NCBI GenBank assembly: GCA_045864775.1
Contig: BTVR01000002.1
Location: 62,001 to 126,000, forward strand
Reading direction: 5' to 3'
Source of the DNA: Macondimonas sp045864775
GTDB lineage: Bacteria > Pseudomonadota > Gammaproteobacteria > UBA5335
DNA: 64,000 bases
Below are positions 24,537 to 31,529 of the stretch, one piece after another. The notes beneath the pieces were generated by a model that saw only the letters and a program-made list of their open reading frames with translations, was not told where the DNA came from and ran no database searches. Each line of letters begins with the position of its first letter. Within the stretch, counting starts at the first letter, position 1. The position numbers and the translations under genes were made by a program.

Positions 24537-25430
24537 ATGACGCAGGACGCGGGACAGAACGGCGCCGTTGAGGCGTCGGTAACCGACTGGGCAGCGCTCG
24601 CCCAGGCGTTTCGCGCGCGCGAGGTGCAGGATCTCGGGCCCCTGGTGCGGCGCGTCACGGCTCGCAATGCCTGCATGATGACCGGCCCCGGCACCAACAG
24701 CTACCTCGTCGGCCGGCGCGAGGTCGCCGTCATCGATCCCGGCCCGGCCGACGCGGCGCATGTGCAGCGCATCGTGGACGCCGCGCCCGGCCCCATCCGC
24801 CAGATCCTGCTCACGCATCGCCATCCCGACCACGCGCCCGGGGCGGCGCTGCTCGCCGAGCGCACCGGCGCGCCGATCCGCGTTTTTCCGAGCGGCCCGC
24901 ACGGCCTGCGTCATCCGGTCGGGATCCCGCTCGCCGACGGCGAGGTGATCGAGACGACGGAGTTTCGCCTGCACGCCGTCCACACGCCCGGCCACGCCGC
25001 CGATCACCTGTGCTTTCTGATGGAAAACGAGCGGCTGCTGTTCGCCGGCGATCAGGTGATGGAAGGCGCCACCGTCGTCATCGCCCCGCCCGACGGGCAC
25101 ATGGGCCAATACCTGGCCGCGCTGGAGCGGTTGCTAACCCTCGATCTCGCCGCCATCGCGCCGGCGCATGGCCGCGTGCTGTGCGAGCCCGGTCGGCTGC
25201 TGGCCGCCATCGTCACCCATCGCCGGCAGCGCGAGGCCAAGGTCCTCGCCGCGCTGCAACGCGCGGGGCAGGGCACGCCGGAAACGCTCGTCGCCGAAGT
25301 CTACGCCGACACGCCGGCGTTCCTGCATCTCGCCGCGCGGCTGTCGCTGCAGGCCCACCTGACCCATCTGGTCGAAAACGGCCAGGCGCGGTTCGAGAAC
25401 GGTGTTTGGTACACGATCGCCGCGCCGTGA
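24537..25430 (+). CDS. MBL-fold metallo-hydrolase, LACTB2/glyoxalase-II-like
   Basis: 297 residues, ATG 24537 with AGGGAGA upstream. The metal-binding motif THRHPDH is present, then HTPGHAADHLCF for the next histidine, FAGDQVMEG for the bridging aspartate and PAHGRVL for the last histidine. The C-terminal helical/winged domain (HRRQREAKVLAAL) is the one found in LACTB2-like hydrolases. LACTB2 in animals is an endoribonuclease, whereas bacterial members are mostly uncharacterised hydrolases. It is the last core gene before the integron remnant. Confidence 0.85.
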   Translation: MTQDAGQNGAVEASVTDWAALAQAFRAREVQDLGPLVRRVTARNACMMTGPGTNSYLVGRREVAVIDPGPADAAHVQRIVDAAPGPIRQILLTHRHPDHAPGAALLAERTGAPIRVFPSGPHGLRHPVGIPLADGEVIETTEFRLHAVHTPGHAADHLCFLMENERLLFAGDQVMEGATVVIAPPDGHMGQYLAALERLLTLDLAAIAPAHGRVLCEPGRLLAAIVTHRRQREAKVLAALQRAGQGTPETLVAEVYADTPAFLHLAARLSLQAHLTHLVENGQARFENGVWYTIAAP

Positions 25431-25532
25431 CCGGATTGCGCTTTCCTCCAGCATGAAATCTGCGCTGTCGATCAGTCCCAGGCCGAAAGCCAATCGTCCG
25501 ATGAACTTCACTGACGGTGGGCGCGAAGCGCT

Positions 25533-25602
25533 GTCCATCGTTTGACATAAGGGGTTTGACCCGGGCTCGCCGGGGCAAGTCCCCTCGATGGCGGGGTTAG
25601 GC
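25533..25602 (-). repeat. attC recombination site (integron), third type, degenerate at its far end
   Basis: On the minus strand it begins GCCTAAC (25602-25596), overlapping the stop codon of the preceding cassette gene. A strongly self-complementary core follows, in which GGGG/CCCC and TTTGACCCGG/CCGGGGCAAG can pair. It ends CAAACGATGGAC where CAAACGTTAGGC would be expected, so the R' box is damaged. The sequence differs from the other two attC sites here and resembles the longer attC type of chromosomal arrays. Confidence 0.65.
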
Positions 25603-26085
25603 CGCTTGCAGCAGGGTGATGTATTCATTGCATTTCTCCCTTGAGATTCCGGACTTTGCCTCGAACTCTCCGAATGCTTCGTAGAAGGTCAAAAAGGGAG
25701 AAACGCTGACATCAATTGTTGCATTGTCTACCTTGAGGTCGTTGCCATCCAGCTTGACGCGTAGACGGGTCAGGCGAGAGAAGTCTCCATTCGGGTTGAG
25801 AACATGTCCATGAATCCAACCATTTCTATCTGCAACTGCGAATACTTTCTCAAGCGCAGAATAAGCATCCATGAGGTGCTTCTTGGACAAGAGTTTTTTC
25901 AGAATTTCTTTCTTCTCTCCCGCAGTCTTCTTCAGGTTGACGTCTTTGCAGTTTTCTTTCGCGGAACGTTTTGTGTGGATCCAAATACCGACTTCCATCA
26001 TCAGTTCGAAGTTTGACCAGAAGGCCGTGAAGCAGCCGAACTCATACATGAACTTATGTGCCGGATGAAAATCTTTCAGGGTCAT
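25597..26085 (-). CDS. Integron cassette protein, unknown function
   Basis: 162 residues, ATG 26085, about 35 bases after the preceding attC in the direction of transcription. The stop codon lies inside the next attC, as in compact cassettes. The protein is soluble and probably helical, beginning MTLKDFHPAHKFMYEFGCFT, with a lysine-rich middle part (KKTAGEKKEILKKLLSKKH) and no known motif. Base composition is clearly AT-richer than the core genome. I do not recognise the family. It might be one of many stand-alone cassette proteins; nothing in it indicates resistance or a toxin. Confidence 0.7.
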   Translation of the reverse strand: MTLKDFHPAHKFMYEFGCFTAFWSNFELMMEVGIWIHTKRSAKENCKDVNLKKTAGEKKEILKKLLSKKHLMDAYSALEKVFAVADRNGWIHGHVLNPNGDFSRLTRLRVKLDGNDLKVDNATIDVSVSPFLTFYEAFGEFEAKSGISREKCNEYITLLQAA

Positions 26086-26120
26086 TTTCTTACTCGAGGT
26101 GTCGTGGTGATTGTGAAGCG

Positions 26121-26179
26121 GCCTAACGCCGAGTTAAGCAGCGCCGCGAATCGGCGTCGGCTTGGACGAATTGTTAGCT
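26121..26179 (-). repeat. attC recombination site (classic 59-base type)
   Basis: Exactly 59 bases. On the minus strand it runs from AGCTAAC (26179-26173), overlapping the TAA of the cassette gene, through AATTCGTCCAAGCCGACGCC, a central CGCCG-ATT-CGCGGCG hairpin and CTGCTTAACTCG, to GTTAGGC (26127-26121). Both outer boxes and both inner boxes are present. The sequence closely follows the attC of aadA-type cassettes, which is strong evidence for integron origin. Confidence 0.93.
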
Positions 26180-26986
26180 GCGCTTAAGTGCTAGCTCAAT
26201 ACGCTCGGCCTCAAACTCAGTAATCTCCATTGTTTCGATGCCGAGGCGGAATCTTGGGCGCCCATGAAACACAAAGTATGGGTTCTCCTCGGGATGGTAT
26301 CGAATCTTCTCAAAGTCCTCGTCGTTGAGAAAAATATCTACCTTTTTCCCACCGGCTCGACGTATGGAAACAATGCGTGAGCTTGGGTACATCCTGTACA
26401 CCTTGCCCTTGATGTTCATCTTTCGACCAAGATAAACCTCACCCTTTAATCTGCCGAGATACTCTTTGCTATGCGGCGTAAATGCAGCGACTGTCTCGTG
26501 TCCAAGAGCCGGAGCACCGATTGATATGGCATCTACTCCGCCCGTGGAATCGATCCGATTGACGATGTTTACCACGTCGCCATAGATCGAACCAATAAAA
26601 ATTTGCTTTTCTCCGTCCGGCTCCTTTTTGGCGCGCTCCAGAACGTCACCTACGTAGTACCCGACGATGCCAGATATGACGTAGTCGGCTACTTGCTTGA
26701 GAGCGGATTGCACGCCTGGATCGGAAAGCAGTGGCACAAGTGCGAATGCATCAGATGAGCGTCGGCGCTCGCCGAGCTGGAGGGCCAGTTCCTTGCGCTC
26801 CTCCTTGTTCGGGAATGCGCCCTTTTCCAGCCTCTCATGCTGAGCCAGGTACGCCTTATGAACGATCCTTTGCATCGCGATCAGCGTCTGCGATAAGTCG
26901 TAGATGCTTACGCCGTGCTTATCCAAGTCGTCTCCGATGAATCGCACGGTGAAAATACCGTTCTCGTATCGCTCTCTTTCGCTCAC
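26174..26986 (-). CDS. Integron cassette protein, unknown function (270 residues)
   Basis: ATG 26986, 25 bases after the preceding attC; the stop codon lies in its own attC, as expected for a cassette gene. The N-terminus has RYENGIFTVRFIGDDLDKHG and SIYDLSQTLIAMQRIVHKAY, a pattern like proteins annotated only as hypothetical. A glycine-rich hydrophobic stretch (VADYVISGIVGYYVGDVLERA) could form one membrane-associated helix. The C-terminal part appears beta-rich (GEVYLGRKMNIKGKVYRMYP, RPRFRLGIETMEITEFEAER). No catalytic motif is apparent. It is large for a cassette gene and apparently intact. Confidence 0.75.
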   Translation of the reverse strand: MSERERYENGIFTVRFIGDDLDKHGVSIYDLSQTLIAMQRIVHKAYLAQHERLEKGAFPNKEERKELALQLGERRRSSDAFALVPLLSDPGVQSALKQVADYVISGIVGYYVGDVLERAKKEPDGEKQIFIGSIYGDVVNIVNRIDSTGGVDAISIGAPALGHETVAAFTPHSKEYLGRLKGEVYLGRKMNIKGKVYRMYPSSRIVSIRRAGGKKVDIFLNDEDFEKIRYHPEENPYFVFHGRPRFRLGIETMEITEFEAERIELALKRS

Positions 26987-27010
26987 GATCCAGCCCCCCG
27001 CAATAAGCGC

Positions 27011-27070
27011 AGCTACCGCTCGAGTTAAGCCGTGCCGCGAATCGGCGTCGGCTTGAATGAATTGTTATGC
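27011..27070 (-). repeat. attC recombination site with a degraded R' box
   Basis: Nearly the same core as the site at 26121-26179: GAATTCATTC-type left arm, CAAGCCGACGCCGATTCGCGG hairpin region and GGCTTAACTCGAGCG. The R'' end GCATAAC (27070-27064) overlaps the TAA of the cassette gene. The other end reads GGTAGCT where GTTAGGC is expected, so excision at this junction would probably be impaired. Confidence 0.88.
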
Positions 27071-27985
27071 CTCACCGATTGAGCGCCAGACACTCGACCT
27101 GTTATTGAGATCAGCATGCCATGCGCTCTTGAACCAGCGATGTGCTCGCATGTAATTCGGGCCGCACCGGGCAAGTATGGCGAACTTTGTGAATCTATGA
27201 ATACGTGGATCTTTAACAACGAACCGTATCCTTGCAAAGATGGAATCATACGCGGCGTATACAGTATAAAGCGCTAGCACGGGAAGAAACGCCAAGTTCA
27301 AGGATATTGGAAGTACGAAGTCCCGGATCGTGTCTAGATTGCGAATCTCATTGAAGCTTGTGAAGAGCTTGTAGGTTTGAAATGCAAGCCAACTAATGCC
27401 GATGAATGCGAGCGACTTTGTGACGACGCCGTGCGCCTGTTTTAGCTCATCTCGCGTCTCAGAGAGCACGAGCATGCCAGTTAGCGTGGCCGCCACAGGA
27501 ATGATGATGATCTCAGCTAGCATGGGCGCCTGAAAAATGTTGAGGTAAAAATCAACCAGAATTGACAGCTCAAAATTCTTTAGTGCCGCTTTGCGAAAAA
27601 GACCGAAGTCCTCGCTAAGCTTCGGGATATCCATCATTGATGGGATACAAGCAGCGATGAACCATACGACAGATCCTTTCAGCTGACTCACATCCCAAAG
27701 GCCGGCCAGGCTCAAGCAATAGCAGAGCAAAGCGGTTGTCGCGGCCGCAAGTCCAAAGGCAATCAGGATTGCGTGCTGGGCAAATGCGCGCCAGAACCCT
27801 CCAAAGGATTTTCGTACCGCGGCTTTAGAGAAGATCCAACCTAGTAGGATTAGAAGCCAGAAAAGAAACGCGATGTCTCGGTTGTTTATGCTTGCGAGAA
27901 TCGCGTTCATCTGGTTGTGGGGCATAACTTGAATTAGCCTACCCAGGCCCCGCTGCGTGGATTCGTCCAGGTTAACCATGACCAT
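27065..27985 (-). CDS. Integron cassette membrane protein, unknown function
   Basis: 306 residues from ATG 27985 (ATG 27979 is an alternative, TTG 27994 a weaker one). About six hydrophobic helices are visible, including AFLFWLLILLGWIFS, AILIAFGLAAATTALLCYCL, AEIIIIPVAATLTGMLVL and LPISLNLAFLPVLALYTVYA. The C-terminal cytoplasmic part is basic (NYMRAHRWFKSAWHADLNNR). No transporter or enzyme motif is recognised. It is the cassette nearest the integrase remnant, which in a working integron is the most recently captured and best expressed position. The stop codon overlaps the attC. Confidence 0.7.
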   Translation of the reverse strand: MVMVNLDESTQRGLGRLIQVMPHNQMNAILASINNRDIAFLFWLLILLGWIFSKAAVRKSFGGFWRAFAQHAILIAFGLAAATTALLCYCLSLAGLWDVSQLKGSVVWFIAACIPSMMDIPKLSEDFGLFRKAALKNFELSILVDFYLNIFQAPMLAEIIIIPVAATLTGMLVLSETRDELKQAHGVVTKSLAFIGISWLAFQTYKLFTSFNEIRNLDTIRDFVLPISLNLAFLPVLALYTVYAAYDSIFARIRFVVKDPRIHRFTKFAILARCGPNYMRAHRWFKSAWHADLNNRSSVWRSIGEA

Positions 27986-28046
27986 AAAGATCAATCTTTC
28001 ATTCTTCGGATATCAATTTAGACGACCCAAATTTTTCCGAATAGAC

Positions 28047-28222
28047 AATCCCGCCAAACTGCCAAAGCTGCTGGACCGTATGCGCGGCGCGCTGCGGGTG
28101 CGGCATCACAGCTACCGCGCCGAGTAGACTTATCTAGACCGGGCGCGGCGTCTCATTCTGTTTCATTGCAAGCGCCAGGAGCAGCATGGGCGCTGCCAAG
28201 GTCGGGGCACTCCTGACGCCAG
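28047..28222 (+). pseudogene. Truncated integron integrase (intI) remnant
   Basis: Reading on the plus strand gives NPAKLPKLLDRMRGALRVRH, HSYRAE, TAG (28125-28127), TYLDRARRLILFHCKRQ, then after a one-base frameshift near 28180 MGAAKVGALLTP. This tracks the first 60 or so residues of IntI-type tyrosine recombinases (LLDQVR..R..HYS.RTE..Y..W..RFI.FH.KRHP...M...EVEAFL). The sequence then runs straight into the end of nrdJb, so the catalytic R-H-R-Y domain is gone. It diverges from the three cassettes as intI does in integrons. An in-frame ATG at 27978 precedes it but overlaps the first cassette gene. Recognition is by eye, so confidence is moderate. Confidence 0.68.
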
Positions 28223-28237
28223 ATCAAGAAAAAAACC

Positions 28238-28942
28238 TCACCCGCACTTCGAGTCGCCGCAGTTGAGGCAGGTCATGCAGCCGTCCATGAGCACGACGGC
28301 CTTGGTGTGGCACTTGGCGCAAAGCTGCGCGCCCGCGGGGAAGGCGCCCTTGCCGGTGCTGATGTCGCTGGTGCGGGCTTCGTACTGGGCGCGCTTTTCC
28401 TCGATCAGCTTGAGCTGCCGCTCGTCGAGTTCGGCGTCGGGCAGCATCCCGATGAAGCGCAGATGCCGCTCGATGACATCACCGATCTCGGCGACCAGGG
28501 ACGGCATGTAGCGCCCGCCGGGCCGCCAGTAGCCGCCGCGCGGATCGAACACGGCTTTCAGCTCCTCGGCGAGAAAGGTGATGTCGCCGCCCTTGCGGAA
28601 TACGGCCGAGATGATGCGCGTGAGCGCAACGATCCACTGGAAGTGCTCCATGTTCTTCGAGTTGATGAAGATCTCGAAGGGGCGGCGGTGTTCGTGCTCG
28701 GTGCCCTCGTTGAGCACGATGTCGTTGATGGTGATGTACATCGCGTTGTCGGCGACGGGCGGCTTGATCTTGTAGGTGGCGCCGACCAGCAGGTCGGGCC
28801 GCTCCAGCCGCTCGTGCATCTGAATGACGTTGTCGCTGCGGGCGGGCTGCGCGGGGGCGGCGACCGGCGCCGGCGCGACGGGTTTGTCTTCCTCGCGCAG
28901 AACCTGATAGCCGGTGATGGGTTGGGTGATCTTGATGGCCAT
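28238..28942 (-). CDS. nrdJb: Ribonucleotide reductase class II, small C-terminal subunit (NrdJb, TSCPD domain)
   Basis: 234 residues. A short linker rich in Pro/Ala is followed by the TSCPD domain (FINSKNMEHFQWIVALTRII, SAVFRKGGDITFLAEELKAV, FDPRGGYW) and a cysteine-rich tail with CAKC, GCMTC and CGDSKCG. In single-chain NrdJ/NrdZ enzymes this part is the C-terminus, where the last cysteines pass electrons to the active site. Here it is a separate gene 91 bases after nrdJa, the same split as in Pseudomonas aeruginosa. The stop is 16 bases from the intI remnant; a run of seven T follows on the minus strand but without a clear hairpin. Confidence 0.9.
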   Translation of the reverse strand: MAIKITQPITGYQVLREEDKPVAPAPVAAPAQPARSDNVIQMHERLERPDLLVGATYKIKPPVADNAMYITINDIVLNEGTEHEHRRPFEIFINSKNMEHFQWIVALTRIISAVFRKGGDITFLAEELKAVFDPRGGYWRPGGRYMPSLVAEIGDVIERHLRFIGMLPDAELDERQLKLIEEKRAQYEARTSDISTGKGAFPAGAQLCAKCHTKAVVLMDGCMTCLNCGDSKCG

Positions 28943-29033
28943 ATTCGGATCTCCGGGCGCCGCTCTCGGGCGCGCATGTCGGTTCCATGATTCGGTGACG
29001 CTCGCGCCGGCCGTGGGGCCGGGCGGGCACGGC

Positions 29034-31184
29034 TCAGAAGCGGCCGTAATAGCCTTCCTTCAGGGCGTCGAACAGATTGGCGGCGGTGTGGATCTCGCCG
29101 TCGTATTCCACTTCCTCGTTGCCGCGCGCTTCCACCACCGTGCCGTCGGCGAGCGTAAAGATATAGGTCGTGGCCGCCAGATCCTTTTCCTTGACCAGCA
29201 CGCCCTGGAAGGCGGCCGGGTTGAAGCGGAAGGTGGTGCAGCCCTTCAGGCCCTTTTCGTGGGCGTAGAGGTAGATTTCCTTGAAGTCGGCGAACGGGTA
29301 ATCGGTCGGCACGTTCGCGGTCTTGGAGATCGAGGAATCCACCCAGCGCTGGGCGGCGGCCTGGATGTCGACGTGCTGGCGCGGCGAGATGTCGTCGGCG
29401 GTGATGAAATACTCCGGCAGGCGCGCCTCGGTGCTGGTCGCGTTGGGATCCGCCTCGGGGTTGACCAGACTGCGGTAGGCCAGCAGCTCGTAGGAGTAGA
29501 CGTCGATCTTTTCCTTGGTCTTGCGCCCCTCGCGGATCACGTTGCGGAAATAGTGGTGCGCGAAGCTGGGCTCGATGCCGTTGCTGGCGTTGTTGGCGAG
29601 CGACAGCGAAATGGTGCCGGTGGGCGCGATCGAGCTGTGGTGCGTGAACCGCCCGCCGTGCTCGGCCAGCGCGTCGATGAGATCCGGGCGCGCCTCGGCG
29701 ACGCGCTGCATGTAGCGGCTGTAGCGCGCCCACAGCACGCGGCCGGCCACGCGGTCGCCGACCTTGAGGCCGTCCCTGGCCATTTCCGGGCGCTTGCGCA
29801 GCATCTCGGCGGTGACCTCGAATGCCTCGTCCATGATGGGCGCGGCGCCCTTTTCCTCGGCCAGCGCCAGCGCGACCTCCCAGCCCGCCAGCGCCATCTC
29901 GCGCGCCACCTGATCGGTGAAGGCGATGGATTCGGGCGCGCCGTAGCGCAGGCGCAGCAGCGTGAGCGTGGAGCCGAGCCCCAGAAAGCCCATGCCGTGG
30001 CGGCGCTTGCGGCGGATCTCCTCCTGCTGCTGCGGCAGGGGCAGGCCGCTCACCTCCACCACGTTGTCCAGCATGCGGGTGAAGACGCGCACCACTTCGC
30101 GGTACTCGTCCCAGTCGAAGCGAGCCTGATCGGTGAAGGGATCACGCACGAACTTGGTCAGATTGACCGAGCCCAGCAGGCACGCGCCGTAGGGTGGCAG
30201 TGGCTGTTCGCCGCACGGATTGGTCGCGCGGATGTGTTCGCAGAACCAGTTGTTGTTGTCCTCGTTCACCCGGTCGATGAGGATGAAGCCGGGCTCGGCG
30301 AAGTCGTAGGTGGAGCTCATGATGAGATCCCACAGCCGCCGCGCCTTGATGTGCTTGTAGATGCGGCAGGCCACCAGCCCGGCCGGGTCGGTGATGTAAT
30401 CGTCGTGCGTGGGCCATTCGCGCCAGAGGATGGCCTCGTCGTGATGGACGTCGATGCCGTCCACCTCGGCTTCCTTGCGCTTGATGGGGAAGGCGAGCGG
30501 CCAGTCGGCATCGCTCTTCACGGCCTGGATGAATTCGTCGGTGATGAGCAGCGACAGATTGAACTGACGCAGTCGGCCGTCCTGGCGCTTGGCGCGGATG
30601 AAATCGACCACGTCCGGATGGCCCACGTCGAAGGTGCCCATCTGCGCGCCCCGCCGCCCGCCGGCCGAGGACACGGTGAAACACATGGCGTCGTAGATGT
30701 CCATGAAGGACAAGGGCCCCGAGGTGTGCGCGCCGGCGCCGGAGACGTAGGCGCCGCGCGGGCGCAGGGTAGAGAATTCGTAGCCGATGCCGCAGCCGGC
30801 TTTGAGCGTGAGCCCGGCTTCGTGGACCTTGTCCAGGATGTCGTCCATCGAATCGCGGATCGTGCCGGAGACCGTGCAGTTGATGGTGGAGGTGGCGGGC
30901 TTGTGTTCCAGTGCGCCGGCATTGGAGGTGATGCGGCCGGCCGGAATGGCGCCGCGCCGCAGCGCCCACAGAAAGCGTGCATACCACTGCTCGCGCGCGG
31001 CCGGGGCCTCGACGTCGGCGAGCGCGCGCGCCACGCGCTGGTAGGTATGGTCCACCGTCACGTCCAGCACCTTGCCGGCCTTGGTCTTGAGGCGATACTT
31101 CTTGTCCCAGATGTCTTCCGAGGCGGGTTGCAGCGGCAGGTCGTCGGCGGGTACGAGGCTCAGGTTCATCGGCACGGTGCTCAC
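29034..31184 (-). CDS. nrdJa: Adenosylcobalamin-dependent ribonucleotide reductase, catalytic subunit (NrdJa)
   Basis: 716 residues. The start is taken as GTG 31184, eight bases after AGGAG; ATG 31169 (MNLSLVP) is the alternative. The class II core is clear: WDKKYRLKTKAGKVLDVTVD, the thiol pair region CTVSGTIRDSMDDI, SSAGGRRGAQMGTFDVGHPD, the radical-cysteine motif NPCGEQPLPPYGACLLGSVN and APTGTISL. It reduces ribonucleotides to deoxyribonucleotides using B12, with or without oxygen. It works with NrdJb just downstream. BtuF, a cobalamin-binding protein, is also in the window. The promoter and NrdR-like boxes are upstream. Confidence 0.94.
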   Translation of the reverse strand: MSTVPMNLSLVPADDLPLQPASEDIWDKKYRLKTKAGKVLDVTVDHTYQRVARALADVEAPAAREQWYARFLWALRRGAIPAGRITSNAGALEHKPATSTINCTVSGTIRDSMDDILDKVHEAGLTLKAGCGIGYEFSTLRPRGAYVSGAGAHTSGPLSFMDIYDAMCFTVSSAGGRRGAQMGTFDVGHPDVVDFIRAKRQDGRLRQFNLSLLITDEFIQAVKSDADWPLAFPIKRKEAEVDGIDVHHDEAILWREWPTHDDYITDPAGLVACRIYKHIKARRLWDLIMSSTYDFAEPGFILIDRVNEDNNNWFCEHIRATNPCGEQPLPPYGACLLGSVNLTKFVRDPFTDQARFDWDEYREVVRVFTRMLDNVVEVSGLPLPQQQEEIRRKRRHGMGFLGLGSTLTLLRLRYGAPESIAFTDQVAREMALAGWEVALALAEEKGAAPIMDEAFEVTAEMLRKRPEMARDGLKVGDRVAGRVLWARYSRYMQRVAEARPDLIDALAEHGGRFTHHSSIAPTGTISLSLANNASNGIEPSFAHHYFRNVIREGRKTKEKIDVYSYELLAYRSLVNPEADPNATSTEARLPEYFITADDISPRQHVDIQAAAQRWVDSSISKTANVPTDYPFADFKEIYLYAHEKGLKGCTTFRFNPAAFQGVLVKEKDLAATTYIFTLADGTVVEARGNEEVEYDGEIHTAANLFDALKEGYYGRF

Positions 31185-31212
31185 GAAAGGTGCTCCTAGC
31201 GGCGGGGCGTCA

Positions 31213-31225
31213 CTACATCTTGTAG
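31213..31225. promoter_or_regulatory. NrdR-box-like palindrome at the nrdJ promoter
   Basis: CTACATCTTGTAG is a perfect inverted repeat with 5-base arms and a 3-base centre. With flanks it matches the NrdR consensus ACACAATATATTGTGT at about 10 of 16 positions. It lies between the predicted nrdJa transcription start and its ribosome site, a place where a repressor could act. Confidence 0.4.
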
Positions 31226-31238
31226 GCGATGCGTGCAA

Positions 31239-31267
31239 AGCCTAGGTCGGGGTGGATGCGGTGTCAA
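31239..31267 (-). promoter_or_regulatory. Sigma-70 promoter of nrdJa
   Basis: On the minus strand a perfect TTGACA (31267-31262) is followed after 17 bases by TAGGCT (31244-31239), 3 of 6 matches, about 55 bases before the start codon. A second inverted repeat, TGTAT-N4-ATACA (31269-31282), abuts the -35 box. Confidence 0.5.
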
Positions 31268-31377
31268 ATGTATTTGGATACAATGAGTTATATATTTTAC
31301 GATCATTATCAAAGAGTTGGGATGACGCACCGTGCCGCGCGGTCCGGCGGCGAAAGTGCGGAGAAGCATTTACTGAA

Positions 31378-31393
31378 ATACAATATCTTGTGC
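31378..31393. promoter_or_regulatory. NrdR-box-like site in the nrdJa-degP gap
   Basis: ATACAATATCTTGTGC matches the NrdR consensus ACACAATATATTGTGT at 13 of 16 positions, better than the site at 31213. It is about 150 bases further upstream of nrdJa, so it may act with an additional upstream promoter. The rest of 31283-31529 contains no gene or clear signal other than the degP leader. Confidence 0.45.
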
Positions 31394-31529
31394 CCATCCC
31401 GCAGATCTGCGAGGGCACGAACGGCTGCGCGTTTCGGGGAACGAACCGCGCAGGCTTCGGTCCCACCCCCATTCGCCCGCCGGCTCATCAGGGAAGCCCC
31501 GGGCGCCACGCAACCCACGGAGAGCAGGG

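Noticed and set aside
25431..28237. CRISPR array, because of repeated palindromic segments
   Set aside because: Only three dissimilar-length palindromes, each at the end of a gene; this is attC organisation, not repeats with spacers.
28914..31199. Plus-strand ORF of 761 codons opposite nrdJa
   Set aside because: Antisense shadow with repetitive His/Val/Gly-rich translation; nrdJa is unmistakable.
31300..31310. Fur-box-like half site (ATCATTATC) between nrdJa and degP
   Set aside because: Only one half matches; overall about 11 of 19 positions, not enough to call.
31185..31529. Cobalamin riboswitch ahead of nrdJa or btuF
   Set aside because: I looked for the conserved B12-box word GCCACTG in the upstream regions and did not find it.
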